The notes: a model not told the origin generated them from the sequence alone. A stretch of DNA of 64,000 bases from Planctomycetota bacterium (GCA_024276075.1 JAJRXX010000041.1:19560-83559); one strand, 5' to 3'; positions 52,659 through 62,186 are shown, numbered from the stretch's first letter. Made by a program: numbers and translations.

Positions 52659-54128
52659 ATGAAGATTGGTATAAACAGCGATAAACAAACCCAGTCGCCT
52701 TCCGTGGTGATCGTCGGGGGTGGCTTGGCGGGTATCGCGGCGGCGATGCGGCTGGCGGGCCGCGGTATGACGGTCACGCTGGTCGAGACGCGCAAACGCC
52801 TGGGAGGTAGGGCGACCAGCTTCGACGACCCCGTTACCGGTCAGGTCTTGGATAATTGCCAGCACGTCCTGATGGGCTGCTGCACGAACCTGATCGACTT
52901 GTACCGTCGGCTGGGCGTCGCACAGCAGATACGCTGGTACCGCAGACTCTATTTCGCGGATGGCCAAGGCGTGATCGACCAGCTCGAGGCGGACGACCTA
53001 CCCGCACCTCTGCACATGACCCGGTCGTTGCTGGCATTTAAGTCGTTGGCCTGGTCGGAAAAGGCGGCGATCACACGCGGTATGCTCGCGATCCTGCGCC
53101 TGGGGCCGGACGGACGCGGCGACCTATTCGATACGACGTTCTCACATTGGCTCGCTCAACACGGTCAACCGTCGAGCGTGGTGCGCAAGTTCTGGTCCGT
53201 GATCGTCACCAGTGCCTTGAACGAGTTGCCCGAGCGTGCCAGCGCGGCCCACGCCATCCAGGTTTTTCGAGACGGATTTTTAGCCAGTGAGCATGCGTAT
53301 GTGATGGGTTTGTCTGCGGTGCCGCTGGTGCGGTTGTACGACGCAGCCCGCGATGCGGTGACCCGTGCTGGCGGGAAGGTCATGCTGTCCACCAGTGCCG
53401 ATCGCTTTGTGTTCGACGGACAACGCATCACAGCGTTACGGCTAGCCAATGGGAGTGAGCTAGCAGCCGATGCTTTTGTCAGCACCGTTCCGTTTGATCG
53501 TTTGGATAAGCTGTGCTCGTCGTCCATGCGCGATGCCGACCCTCGTTTGACAGTTCTAAAGCGTCTCACGGTGAGCCCGATTATCGGCATCCATATGTGG
53601 TTTGAAAACGTAGCTGGTCGACCGCTGATGACGCTGCCGCACTTGATACTCACCGATAGCCCGCTGCACTGGATATTTAACAAAGGGCACGACGAAGCGG
53701 TGGGGGGGCAGCATCTCCATGGCGTCATCAGCGCGGCGCATGACTTGGTTGACGCGCCCGCTGATCAGATTATTGGCGTTGTGACGGCGGAAGTGCGCAA
53801 GGCGCTGGCTCGTCGCGGCGGCGCATCGGCGAGGCTGCTGCACGCACGGGTCATCAAGGAAAAGCGTGCCACATTTTCCGTCATGCCCGGCATCGAGAAG
53901 CTGCGGCCACAGGCACGCGGGAGTATCGGGAACCTTTATTTAGCCGGCGATTGGTGTCGTACCGGTTGGCCCGCGACCATGGAGGGTGCTGTGCGCAGTG
54001 GCTACGAAGCGGCGAGCACCGCGATGCGGGATATGAACCTGTCATCTCAGGGACCGATACCCGATCTGCCCGGCGGGCTGGTCTATCGGTTCTGCGCGGG
54101 CCGACGAGCGGGAAAACGCACTGTATAG
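52659..54128 (+). CDS. hpnE: Hydroxysqualene dehydroxylase HpnE
   Basis: 489 residues of the FAD-dependent amine oxidase/phytoene desaturase superfamily. The dinucleotide site is VVIVGGGLAGIAAAMRLAGR, followed by ETRKRLGGRA and the HpnE-type stretch NCQHVLMGCCTNLIDLYRRL. NLYLAGDWCRTGWPATMEGA near the end is the second FAD-binding motif. It reduces hydroxysqualene to squalene, the third step after HpnD and HpnC. The gene lies 88 bases after hpnD, across repeat A. The last 30 residues are not conserved. No squalene-hopene cyclase is in the window. Confidence 0.93.
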   Translation: MKIGINSDKQTQSPSVVIVGGGLAGIAAAMRLAGRGMTVTLVETRKRLGGRATSFDDPVTGQVLDNCQHVLMGCCTNLIDLYRRLGVAQQIRWYRRLYFADGQGVIDQLEADDLPAPLHMTRSLLAFKSLAWSEKAAITRGMLAILRLGPDGRGDLFDTTFSHWLAQHGQPSSVVRKFWSVIVTSALNELPERASAAHAIQVFRDGFLASEHAYVMGLSAVPLVRLYDAARDAVTRAGGKVMLSTSADRFVFDGQRITALRLANGSELAADAFVSTVPFDRLDKLCSSSMRDADPRLTVLKRLTVSPIIGIHMWFENVAGRPLMTLPHLILTDSPLHWIFNKGHDEAVGGQHLHGVISAAHDLVDAPADQIIGVVTAEVRKALARRGGASARLLHARVIKEKRATFSVMPGIEKLRPQARGSIGNLYLAGDWCRTGWPATMEGAVRSGYEAASTAMRDMNLSSQGPIPDLPGGLVYRFCAGRRAGKRTV

Positions 54129-54231
54129 GACGTAAAATAGTTTACGTCTCATAGTGCAGAAGCAATTTCTGGATAAACAAGTATCGCTGGAATAAACTTG
54201 TTCGGCAGGGGTTCTGGGAGGGATTCCTACG

Positions 54232-57200
54232 ATGGTTAAATATTCGCAAAAACGATGGTGGTCGCTTACAGCGTTCGCTGTATTGACGGCGATCGTCTTC
54301 ATGTTTGACATTGTTTATACCTTTGGCGCGGTCGGTGAATTGTTGTATTTGGCGGTGATTGTATCGGCGATTTTGCTGCTCCGAGAGCGTGATATTTTTA
54401 CGGTCGCCGTGATATGTAGTGCCATGGCGCTGCTGGGTGGGGTTTTTTCCGCCGATGGCACCGATTGGGCGCATATGGCACTCGATCGTGGCTTGGTGGT
54501 TTTAGCGATCTGGCTACCGGCGGTTTTGGTCGTCAGGCAGTGGCGTGCTGAGCATTTGTTTAAGCAAGAGAACGCGTTCCTTCAGTTGCTCCAGCGTGTC
54601 GCCGTGGCTGCCAATCAGGCGGCGTATGTCGAGGAAGCTCTGCACACCGTCCTCGACGAAGTTTGTCGTCACACCGGTTGGCCGGTCGGTCACGCCTACT
54701 TGCCTGCGGATGACGACAGCGGTGAGTTAAAACCCACGACGATGTGGCACCTGGATGATTCCGCTCAATTTGAAGCGTTCCGGCGTGTGACGGAAGCCAC
54801 CCGTTTTGCTCCTGGTATCGGGCTGCCGGGACGGGTTCTGGTCAGCGGCAAGCCGGCGTGGATCATCGACGTCACCAAAGACCCTAATTTCCCTCGTGCC
54901 AAGCTTGCCGACGACATCGGTGTGCGCGCGGCGTTTGGCTTCCCGGTGCTGGTGGGCGAAGAAGTGGCGGCGGTGTTGGAGTTCTTTTCCACGCGGGCGG
55001 AAGAGCCCGACGAGTCCTTGCTTGAGGTCATGGCGTCTGTGGGTACGGACCTGGGGCGTGTGATTGAGCGACAGCGGGCTGCCCAGGCGATCCGGGAAAG
55101 CGAACAACAGTTGCAATCCATTACGGATAACACCTCGACGGTAATCTACATCAAAGATATCCAGGGACGATTTTTGTTAATCAACCGCCGCTTCGAAGAG
55201 ATATTCAAGATGTCTTGCGAGCAGGTTATCGGTAAGACCAACCAGGAAATCTTCCCGAAGGAATTGGCCGACCAGTTTTACGCAAATGATCGTATGGTCA
55301 TCGATCATCAAGGCCCTATTGAGTTTGAAGAGGTCGCGTTGCACGCTGACGATGGACAATTGCATACGTACCTCTCGGTCAAGTTTCCACTGTATGACGC
55401 TCAGGGGGGTGTTTATGCGGTTTGCGGTATCTCGACCGAGATCACCGAGCGAAAAAAATCCGAGCAGGCACTGCGCGATAGCGAGCAGCGGTATCGCGCC
55501 CTTTATGATGACAATCCGTCTATGTTCTTTACGGTCGACGGCGAGGGAAAAGTTATTTCGGTCAACCGATTTGGAGCTTCACAACTCGGCTACACGCCTT
55601 GCGAGTTGATCGGCGAGTCTGTGTATGGCGTTGTGCTTGAAGAAGATTGGCCGATCGTCCGCGCCCATTTGGCTAAGTGTATTAAGAGCCCGGGGCAGAT
55701 CGATCAATGGGAATTCCGCAAGGTTCGCAAGGACGGCTGCGTCATCTGGGTCCGTGAGGCGGGGCGTGCAATACCCACCGACAGCGGGGAGTCGGTTATT
55801 CTGATCGTCTGCGAGGACATCACGCAGAATAAGCATATTGAGCAGGAACGGGAGCAGTTGCTGGTGCGTGAAACGGCGGCCCGTGCCGAAGCTGAATCGG
55901 CCAAACAACGGGTCGTCAATATCCTAGAGCGCGTCGGCGATGCTTTTGTCGCACTGGATAAAAACTGGTGTTACACCTATGTGAACGAAAAGGCCGCCCG
56001 TACCCTAAACCGTCGGCCCAAGGACCTGATCGGCAAGCACATCTGGACCGAGTTTCCCGAGGGTGTGGGTCAGCCATTTTATTACGCCTATCAGAGCGCG
56101 GTCATGAGGCAGACCGCCGTTCAGATCGAGGAATATTACGAGCCGTGGGACATGTGGTTTGAGAACCGCGTCTACCCATCCGATGAGGGGTTGTCGATCT
56201 TTTTCCAGGACATCACCCAACGCAAAAAATCCGAGCAGGCTCTGCGTGACAGCGAGCAGAGGTTCAAGTCGCTATTTGATCATGCCGCGGTTGGCATCGC
56301 GCATGTGGATATGGATGGTCGATTCATCCGCGTCAATCCGGAGTTTTGCAAGACGCTTGGTTACACGCAGCAGGAGATGTTGGAACTGACGTTTTTCGAC
56401 GTAACTCACCCCGATGACATAGCTACCAGTCGTGTACGTATGAATAAGTTGATTAGCGGTCCACCCCAAACGGTAACGGCCGAAAAACGTTATGTGGCGA
56501 AGAACGGATCGGTCATATGGGGAAATCTCACCACGGCAATCGTGGACCCCGAGGGGGATAACTCACGCTATCTCGTATCGGTCATACAGGACATCACCGA
56601 GCGTAAACGTGCGCAGGAACAAGCCCGGCAGCGTCAGGCCGAACTGGCACACGTTACCCGGATGTCCACGATCGGGGAGTTGGCCTCCGGGTTGGCGCAC
56701 GAGATCAATCAACCGTTGGCCGCAATATCTAATTACGTCCAGGTCTGTATTGACGAGATACGCAGCGATGCCAAGAATCCAAATGAGATGGTTGAAACCT
56801 TAAGCAGGGCGACTGCTCAGTGCCATCGGGCGTCGCAGATTATCGCTCGGCTGCGTCATTTTATTGCTAAAAGAGAGCCTCGGCGTGATAAAATAGATGT
56901 GAATAAATTGGTGCGTGAGGTTGTTAGCTTAGTGGAAGCCGAGCTACGATCCAGCAAAGTGAAAGTTGACTTGGACCTTCACGAACCGCTCGAGTCGGTT
57001 CATGCTGATAGCGTTCAGATTGAACAGGTTATAATGAATCTGGTCAAAAATGGGCTCGAGGCAATGGATAACGGTTCAGCCGACAAACGCCGTCTAATGA
57101 TTCAGACTTTTCCCGTTGATCGCGACGCTATAAAAGTCACGGTCAAGGACACGGGGCACGGTTTGTCCAAGGGTGAAGCGGGTCAAGTATTCGAGCCATT

Positions 57201-57354
57201 TTTTACGACCAAGTCCGAGGGCATGGGGATGGGCTTATCAATCAGCCGAACGATCATCGAAGCCCATGGCGGGCGGGTGACTGGCACGGCGAATCCGGAT
57301 CAGGGGGCTACGTTTGAATTTGTTCTTCCAACCAAACAGAAGGAACCCACATGA
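54232..57354 (+). CDS. Sensor histidine kinase with MASE-like membrane region, GAF and PAS domains (FixL-type)
   Basis: 1040 residues. About four membrane helices occupy 10-100. A GAF domain follows (about 125-285, with TGWPVGHAYLP and VGEEVAAVLEFFS). Four PAS segments lie at about 295-410, 418-530, 560-665 and 675-800, three ending in the ITERKKSEQ-type or ITERKRAQEQ-type linker. The HisKA box is ASGLAHEINQPLAAISNYV with His823, and EQVIMNLVKNGLEAM plus KDTGHGL form the ATP site. No receiver domain is fused. The next gene, overlapping by 4 bases, is its likely partner regulator. GGGAGGG precedes the ATG. The ligand is unknown. Confidence 0.92.
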   Translation: MVKYSQKRWWSLTAFAVLTAIVFMFDIVYTFGAVGELLYLAVIVSAILLLRERDIFTVAVICSAMALLGGVFSADGTDWAHMALDRGLVVLAIWLPAVLVVRQWRAEHLFKQENAFLQLLQRVAVAANQAAYVEEALHTVLDEVCRHTGWPVGHAYLPADDDSGELKPTTMWHLDDSAQFEAFRRVTEATRFAPGIGLPGRVLVSGKPAWIIDVTKDPNFPRAKLADDIGVRAAFGFPVLVGEEVAAVLEFFSTRAEEPDESLLEVMASVGTDLGRVIERQRAAQAIRESEQQLQSITDNTSTVIYIKDIQGRFLLINRRFEEIFKMSCEQVIGKTNQEIFPKELADQFYANDRMVIDHQGPIEFEEVALHADDGQLHTYLSVKFPLYDAQGGVYAVCGISTEITERKKSEQALRDSEQRYRALYDDNPSMFFTVDGEGKVISVNRFGASQLGYTPCELIGESVYGVVLEEDWPIVRAHLAKCIKSPGQIDQWEFRKVRKDGCVIWVREAGRAIPTDSGESVILIVCEDITQNKHIEQEREQLLVRETAARAEAESAKQRVVNILERVGDAFVALDKNWCYTYVNEKAARTLNRRPKDLIGKHIWTEFPEGVGQPFYYAYQSAVMRQTAVQIEEYYEPWDMWFENRVYPSDEGLSIFFQDITQRKKSEQALRDSEQRFKSLFDHAAVGIAHVDMDGRFIRVNPEFCKTLGYTQQEMLELTFFDVTHPDDIATSRVRMNKLISGPPQTVTAEKRYVAKNGSVIWGNLTTAIVDPEGDNSRYLVSVIQDITERKRAQEQARQRQAELAHVTRMSTIGELASGLAHEINQPLAAISNYVQVCIDEIRSDAKNPNEMVETLSRATAQCHRASQIIARLRHFIAKREPRRDKIDVNKLVREVVSLVEAELRSSKVKVDLDLHEPLESVHADSVQIEQVIMNLVKNGLEAMDNGSADKRRLMIQTFPVDRDAIKVTVKDTGHGLSKGEAGQVFEPFFTTKSEGMGMGLSISRTIIEAHGGRVTGTANPDQGATFEFVLPTKQKEPT

Positions 57355-57977
57355 AGAACGCCGACCCCATCGTATTTATTGTTGACGACGATCCCGCGAT
57401 GCGCGACTCGATGCAGTTGCTAGTTAGCCGCATGGGCGTGGAGGTTAGAACATATGATTCTGCCGAATCGTATTTAGACGATAATCAGCCCGATGTACCC
57501 GGGTGTTTGTTACTCGATATCCGTATGCGCGGCATGACGGGGATGGAGTTACACGAAACACTGATCCGGCAGGGCGTGCGCATCCCGACGATCTTTATTA
57601 CGGGCTTCGGTGACGTTCCCACGGCCGTCCGGGCCACAAGAAGAGGGGCGGTCGATTTTGTTGAGAAACCGTTCGATCAACAGGCCCTTTTGCAACGTAT
57701 CCGTCAGGCCATTGAGCAAGACAAAAGTGATCGGGAGTCGAGCCGTCAGCTTGCGGAATTTGCTCAACTCATGGCACGCCTGTCCCCCCGCGAACGAGAA
57801 GTTTTGGAGTTCGTTATCGAGGGCATGACCAGCCGCCAGATCGCTCAGCGGTTGTCACGCAGCGAAAAGACCGTGAAGGCTCATCGGCTGCACATGATGA
57901 AAAAACTCCAGGTCCACACCACCGCTGAAGTGGTCCGCAAGGCTTTGACAACCCGTGCGTCGCAGGACAAAGGTTGA
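57351..57977 (+). CDS. FixJ-type response regulator, partner of the PAS kinase
   Basis: 208 residues. Receiver domain with IVDDDPAMRDSM, phospho-acceptor Asp56 in LLLDIRMRGM, Thr in FITGFGD and Lys in FVEKPF, then a LuxR-type HTH (LSPREREVLEFVIEGMTSRQ, SEKTVKAHRLHMMKKL). Its ATG overlaps the kinase stop (ATGA), so the two are made together as in FixL/FixJ. The receiver of TodS/FixJ-like regulators activates DNA binding on phosphorylation. Targets are not visible. Confidence 0.94.
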   Translation: MKNADPIVFIVDDDPAMRDSMQLLVSRMGVEVRTYDSAESYLDDNQPDVPGCLLLDIRMRGMTGMELHETLIRQGVRIPTIFITGFGDVPTAVRATRRGAVDFVEKPFDQQALLQRIRQAIEQDKSDRESSRQLAEFAQLMARLSPREREVLEFVIEGMTSRQIAQRLSRSEKTVKAHRLHMMKKLQVHTTAEVVRKALTTRASQDKG

Positions 57978-58017
57978 GAGCGTCGCGAGTGGGCTGCCGC
58001 TGTTCCAATCAGGCTTG

Positions 58018-58042
58018 ATGCCAATTCGGATTAATTCACACG
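58018..58042 (+). repeat. Short element b1-like fragment
   Basis: ATGCCAATTCGGATTAATTC followed by ACACG resembles the start of b1 at 59498 and 9994 (minus), with several changes. Confidence 0.4.
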
Positions 58043-58065
58043 CAATCACTCAATCGTGGGCATGG

Positions 58066-58121
58066 GTGCTACAACGATCTATCAATGCTCCGACGCGTAC
58101 AAAACATACGCAATGCGTATG
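58066..58121 (-). repeat. Dispersed palindromic element A, copy 4
   Basis: On the minus strand: CATACGCA-T-TGCGTATG, then TTTTGTACGCGTCGG and an AT-rich tail. It matches copies at 9900 and 52570 over about 45 bases. Confidence 0.75.
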
Positions 58122-58455
58122 AAAGGCCAATAACACCCCGGCGATTGCTTCACATAAGCGATATTTATGGGTTCGGTCGCCTTGTTGATCACCGGGTGAA
58201 ACCGAATAAAGATTTTTAGCGCGAGTGTTATCCCTCGAGTATCGAAGGGGTTGGAGGGTATAGCGGCTTTGAGGCGGGTGCTTGAACCCTTGCGTTGAAG
58301 GGTACGAACAGGGGGTGTGTATATGCAAGAAGTGTGTCCGTTGGCGTGAAGTTCGTCTCTCGTAATACCGATATTGACTTTAAGGATTGGGGCCTCGGCG
58401 TAAGTTGTTTTGTTTCGTGGATTTCTTTAAATAATAAGTCGCCGGTTCCGGGGTT

Positions 58456-58471
58456 CACCTAAAAAAAGGTG
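58456..58471 (+). promoter_or_regulatory. Small hairpin covering the HDOD ribosome-binding site
   Basis: CACCT, six A, AGGTG. The AAAGGTG that would pair with 16S rRNA, 9 bases before the ATG at 58481, forms one arm. The stem is only 5 bp, so it may be weak. Confidence 0.35.
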
Positions 58472-58480
58472 TGACAATAA

Positions 58481-59416
58481 ATGAAGAGCGACGCTTACGA
58501 ATTGATCAAGGCCACCGAGCGCCTGCCGTCACCGAAAGGGGTGGCGCTGGAGATTCTTCGTCTGACCGAGCAGGAGGGCACGACGGTCGATGCGCTGGGC
58601 GCCGTGATTGAAGCCGACCCCGCATTGTCGTCAAAGTTGTTAAAGATCGTTAACAGCCCGCTGGCGGGGATGAGCCGTAAGGTTGCATCGCTGTCCCGCG
58701 CTACGGTGCTGCTGGGTTTTCGAACCGTGGCGAGCTTGGCGTTGGGATTGTCTCTGGTGTCCGACAACCGCAGCAGTTCTTGTGAAGGGTTTGATTACGA
58801 CGCTTTTTGGTCCGAGTCGCTAGCCAGGGGCGTGGTGTCGCGCCACCTGAGCAGGATCATCAAAGACTTTTCCCCGGATGAAGCGTTTACGTGTGGCTTG
58901 CTTTCTCAGGTGGGGCGCCTGGCGTTTGCAAACGCCTATCCCGAACGGTACAGCCAAGCGCTGGCGGTTATCGGTGATGACCATAGTGAGCTAAGCGAGT
59001 TTGAACTGGAGCTATTCGGTATTTGTCACAACGCTTTGGCTGCCGAGATGATGGCCGACTGGCACCTGCCACAGTTGTTCCGGGACGCTGTGCGTGCACA
59101 GGAAAAACCCGATGCGGATACCGTAGAAGCGGAGTCGCGTGTCCAAAAGTTTGCGAAAATACTCCACCTCGCCGGTTCCATCAGCGAAGTGCTGATATCG
59201 CCGACGGTGGACCCGGAAACCCTTTCGACCATCACCAATGAAGCGTTCCAGTTGGGCATCCGTCCGGATGTTTTGCAGGAGGCGTTCGATGCGGTCCGCA
59301 GCGAATGGTCGGAAGCGGGGCGTATATTCTCGGTTCCCACCCGCAATGTACCGACGCTCGCCGAGATACATTCCCGCTGTACCAAGCGCCGTCTGGACCT
59401 AGCCGACAGCGCCTGA
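58481..59416 (+). CDS. HDOD domain signalling protein
   Basis: 311 residues. The HDOD domain spans about 10-210: LPSPKGVALEILRLTEQEG, IEADPALSSKLLKIVNSPL, SLSRATVLLGFRTVASLALG and CGLLSQVGRLAFANAYPERY follow the family's order. HDOD proteins resemble HD phosphohydrolases but lack the metal-binding HD residues, and act in regulation rather than catalysis. No effector or receiver domain is fused. It lies between two two-component systems, which suggests a signalling link, by position only. Confidence 0.9.
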   Translation: MKSDAYELIKATERLPSPKGVALEILRLTEQEGTTVDALGAVIEADPALSSKLLKIVNSPLAGMSRKVASLSRATVLLGFRTVASLALGLSLVSDNRSSSCEGFDYDAFWSESLARGVVSRHLSRIIKDFSPDEAFTCGLLSQVGRLAFANAYPERYSQALAVIGDDHSELSEFELELFGICHNALAAEMMADWHLPQLFRDAVRAQEKPDADTVEAESRVQKFAKILHLAGSISEVLISPTVDPETLSTITNEAFQLGIRPDVLQEAFDAVRSEWSEAGRIFSVPTRNVPTLAEIHSRCTKRRLDLADSA

Positions 59417-59497
59417 TTTGTCGTCGTCTCAATCTGGAGAGTTTTCTGGGATGCGACAGTCGGTTTCTGTAACGAGCCTCTGTTTTCGACTTTTTTT

Positions 59498-59540
59498 ATA
59501 CCAATTCAAATTAATACTTGCGCGGTGCTCACGGATGCGG
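59498..59540 (+). repeat. Short dispersed element b1
   Basis: ATACCAATTCAAATTAATAC, then TTGCGCGGTG and ACGGATGCG; the counterpart of 9954-9994 in opposite orientation. Confidence 0.6.
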
Positions 59541-59586
59541 GTACAAAATAGAGCGTTTTCGTTTTTGATCGCAACAGATTCCCACG

Positions 59587-59615
59587 ACGAGCCGCGACCG
59601 TGAGGGAGCGGTCTC
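59587..59615 (+). repeat. Short dispersed element b2
   Basis: ACGAGCCGCGACCGTGAGGG followed by AGCGGTCTC; near-identical to 10011-10040. Confidence 0.6.
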
Positions 59616-59650
59616 TTAACGCAGGGTTACAATCAAATATAAAAACGCTC

Positions 59651-59776
59651 TAGAGAAACTGGCATAATTAATCTTCATTGGCCGGGTGGCACGGCTTGCT
59701 TGCAAGCCGTGAAATACAGATGTTGGTTACACCTACGATCCAATCCAGATGGAGAGTATTGACGCCAGTTGTTCTA
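59651..59776 (+). repeat. Dispersed element C, copy 5 (complete)
   Basis: Ends TAGAGAAACTGGC and GCCAGTTGTTCTA form the terminal inverted repeat; the central palindrome CACGGCTTGC-TT-GCAAGCCGTG is intact. 126 bp. Here neither end is a stop codon. Confidence 0.88.
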
Positions 59777-59795
59777 GAAACGCTGAAACGTTATC

Positions 59796-60440
59796 TCAGT
59801 CCAACAAGCCTTTGCGCTCGTACTCTGCTAAACGGTAATACAGCTTACGCACGCTGATACCTATTTCCGCAGCGGCTGCGGTGCGGTTGCCATTGTTGCG
59901 CTCCAAAGCGCGCAGGATGTGGAGTCGTTCAAGGTCTTCTAATGACGCCACGGGCGGGGGGGTGTTGTGTGGTGTTTCGTTTTGTACCCGTGCTTTGTCT
60001 AAGCGTGTGAGTGCCGGCTTAGGGGTTGGTTCGTGTCGCGCGGGGAATAGCCGTTTCCAGGCACGATCCAAGGAAGCCTCCAGGTCGCCCAACGTGCAGG
60101 GCTTTGTGAGAAAATCAACCACGTCGAGGTGGATTGCCTTTTTTGCCACGTCGAGGTCCCCGAAACCTGTGAGGATGACGACCTGTGTCTGGGGCCACCG
60201 CTCGCGGATGTGTTCGAATAGCTCCAGGCCGGTCATGCCCGGCAGGTTCAGGTCCAAGATAATCACGGGGCATGGTTGGGTTGTCATGCGTTGCATCGCG
60301 TCTTCACCCGACGCAGCGCCGATCGACTCGAAGCCCATGTCGGGGATCGCGCGGAGCAGCATCTCACGCAGGCGGGGTTCGTCTTCCACCACCAGTATCC
60401 GCTTTGGCTGGTTGGGTTCAAATATAGGATGCTTGGTCAT
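59796..60440 (-). CDS. Response regulator with Fis-type HTH (ActR/RegA-like)
   Basis: 214 residues from the ATG at 60440, which lies 23 bases inside the kinase gene. Receiver domain with VVEDEPRLREML, phospho-acceptor Asp63 in IILDLNLPGM, Thr in ILTGFGD and Lys in FLTKPC. A short linker is followed by a C-terminal Fis-family helix-turn-helix (LHILRALERNNGNRTAAAAE, ISVRKLYYRLAEYE). The NtrC-type ATPase domain is absent, so it acts without sigma-54, like ActR/RegA/PrrA. Its partner is the kinase encoded directly upstream. Confidence 0.93.
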   Translation of the reverse strand: MTKHPIFEPNQPKRILVVEDEPRLREMLLRAIPDMGFESIGAASGEDAMQRMTTQPCPVIILDLNLPGMTGLELFEHIRERWPQTQVVILTGFGDLDVAKKAIHLDVVDFLTKPCTLGDLEASLDRAWKRLFPARHEPTPKPALTRLDKARVQNETPHNTPPPVASLEDLERLHILRALERNNGNRTAAAAEIGISVRKLYYRLAEYERKGLLD

Positions 60441-61956
60441 AGATTTCTTCTTGCGGAACGCGGGGCAGACGGATGACAAACCGGCTGCCTAAGCCGGGCC
60501 CGTCGCTGTGGGCGGTGATTTGGCCGCCGTAATCTGCGATGATCGCGTGGACGATGGATAGCCCTAGTCCGGTGCCTTGGTTGTCCTTGCCATGCCTGAG
60601 GGTAAAAAAGGGTTCAAAGATTTTGTCTCGGGTTTTCGGCGTCATCCCGCATCCGTTGTCCTGAATGGTTAGCCTGACCCAGCCATCTTCATAACACCCC
60701 CCGATAATCACCTCTCCTTTGGCGTAATCTATGGCTTCCAAGGCATTGATCGTAAGGTTCAATAGGACTTGCTTCATTTCGGGTTCGCTGGCCAAGGTGG
60801 TCAACATCAAACCAGATTCAAAATCAAGCCTGACGCATTTGCCATTGTATTTTTTGAGGCCGTTGATCATTGAAATGATTTCACTCGCAAGGTGGGCCAA
60901 ATCGACAGGTATTCGTGTGTTCTCTGCGCCGCGCGTCAGCGACAAAAGCTTCTGGATGATCTGTTTACACCGGAAGGATTCTTCGTGGATGATACGCAGC
61001 TCATTTGTTGAATCTGTTGACGACAGTTTGCTATCTGCACGGTTTAGCTGTTTGAGTAGGATCTCTGCGTAGCCCGAGATGATATTCAGCGGGTTGTTGA
61101 TCTCGTGGGCGACGCCCGCAGCCAGGTAGCCGACACTGGCTAGGCGTTCCGAGCGTACCAGTTGCTTGCTCTTGGCGGCGACACGCTCTTCAAGCTCTTC
61201 ATAGATGCACTTGAGCTCGTTGGTCATGTGGTTGAAATCGTTTGCCAGTTCGACAAACTCCTGGTCGCCTTCCACCTTCACCTTATGGTTGAGCTTCCCT
61301 GACGCGGCTAAGCGGGTACCGGTGCGGAGATTTGATAAAGGCCGGATTACGCGTCGATACTGGATGATGCTGATGATGGACCCTAATAAACCGATCAAGA
61401 TAGAGGCGGCACCGATTGCCAACGCGGTTGTTCTCAGTGTTTTCTGAGTATTTTTCTGTTCTGTTTTAATTCTCCGGCCAAACAGTTCAACCATTTCGTT
61501 GGCACGATTCAATACCCTCTTGACCGATGTGGCCAAATATATGCGGTCTGGCATAGCCAACGAAGCGGGGTCCGTGTGCTCGAGTTCGGTGATCGTCTGA
61601 TTGAGGCTGTGGATCAGCGATTTTGAGCTTGCTTCTTCTTCTAGCTGATGCTCGATGTCCGTGTAGCCCTCTGATTCCTGGAAGGCTACAAAAGTATTAA
61701 GCAGGTTGATTGATTTGCGTAATTCGGTGATGATCACCGGAAGGCTCGGTTCGTTGGACAAGAGATTCCCTCGGACCGAGGCGATGTGTATGTCCAAGCG
61801 TGCCATGATCTGAAACTCTTCGAACTCGTCGGAGATCCCCTCCAGGCTGTTGATCACGCCGAGCATCACATACAAAACCCCGCCGACCAACAGGAATAAG
61901 CTGGCGATCAGGGTGACTGTCGAGATGGTCATCTTTCTGCGTAACGTGGTTACCAT
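60418..61956 (-). CDS. Sensor histidine kinase with HAMP domain
   Basis: 512 residues. Membrane helices near 10-33 and 177-198 flank a periplasmic helical sensor of about 140 residues. A HAMP domain (RRVIRPLSNLRTGTRLAASG) follows, then HisKA with VAHEINNPLNIISGYAEILL (His284). The ATPase domain has EMKQVLLNLTINALEAID, DNGCGM and GTGLGLSI. It phosphorylates the regulator encoded next on the same strand, whose start lies inside this gene. The sensor domain has no ligand motif I recognise; its four-helix look is like chemoreceptor-type sensors. Confidence 0.93.
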   Translation of the reverse strand: MVTTLRRKMTISTVTLIASLFLLVGGVLYVMLGVINSLEGISDEFEEFQIMARLDIHIASVRGNLLSNEPSLPVIITELRKSINLLNTFVAFQESEGYTDIEHQLEEEASSKSLIHSLNQTITELEHTDPASLAMPDRIYLATSVKRVLNRANEMVELFGRRIKTEQKNTQKTLRTTALAIGAASILIGLLGSIISIIQYRRVIRPLSNLRTGTRLAASGKLNHKVKVEGDQEFVELANDFNHMTNELKCIYEELEERVAAKSKQLVRSERLASVGYLAAGVAHEINNPLNIISGYAEILLKQLNRADSKLSSTDSTNELRIIHEESFRCKQIIQKLLSLTRGAENTRIPVDLAHLASEIISMINGLKKYNGKCVRLDFESGLMLTTLASEPEMKQVLLNLTINALEAIDYAKGEVIIGGCYEDGWVRLTIQDNGCGMTPKTRDKIFEPFFTLRHGKDNQGTGLGLSIVHAIIADYGGQITAHSDGPGLGSRFVIRLPRVPQEEIYDQASYI

Positions 61957-62053
61957 CTAGACTCTCCGACTACATTCATCGTCTGTTTAGCCGTTTCAAT
62001 CATAGTCGGCCCGACAATGATGATAATAGGGTTGTCCGTTTGTCCGTCGGTAG

Positions 62054-62084
62054 CTGCAAAGGTTGCATTGTGCAATCTTTGCAG
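62054..62084. promoter_or_regulatory. Inverted repeat between divergent genes
   Basis: CTGCAAAGGTTGCA and TGCAATCTTTGCAG pair over 13 of 14 positions around TTG. It lies 98 bases upstream of the kinase start and 103 bases upstream of the cytochrome start. It could be an operator serving both, perhaps for the adjacent regulator. Confidence 0.5.
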
Positions 62085-62186
62085 GATTTAAACCTTTTCT
62101 CGTATCTCCCGATATATCTTTTTGACTGACGAGTAATATTGGCTGGTTGTACGGCTTCGAGGCATACAACACAGGGATACAACACG

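Larger units (their letters stand above)
57978..58480. other. Intergenic region before the HDOD gene
   Basis: 503 bases. It contains a short b1-like repeat (58018-58042), element A in minus orientation (58066-58121) and a small hairpin near the Shine-Dalgarno site of the next gene. No gene is convincing. Confidence 0.65.
59417..59795. other. Intergenic region built from repeats
   Basis: 379 bases between convergent genes. It contains elements b1, b2 and a full element C in series, a similar set to the region at 9887-10236. No gene is visible. Confidence 0.7.

Noticed and set aside
58228..58458. 76-residue minus-strand frame before the HDOD gene
   Set aside because: No ribosome-binding site, no family likeness, and it overlaps the expected promoter region.
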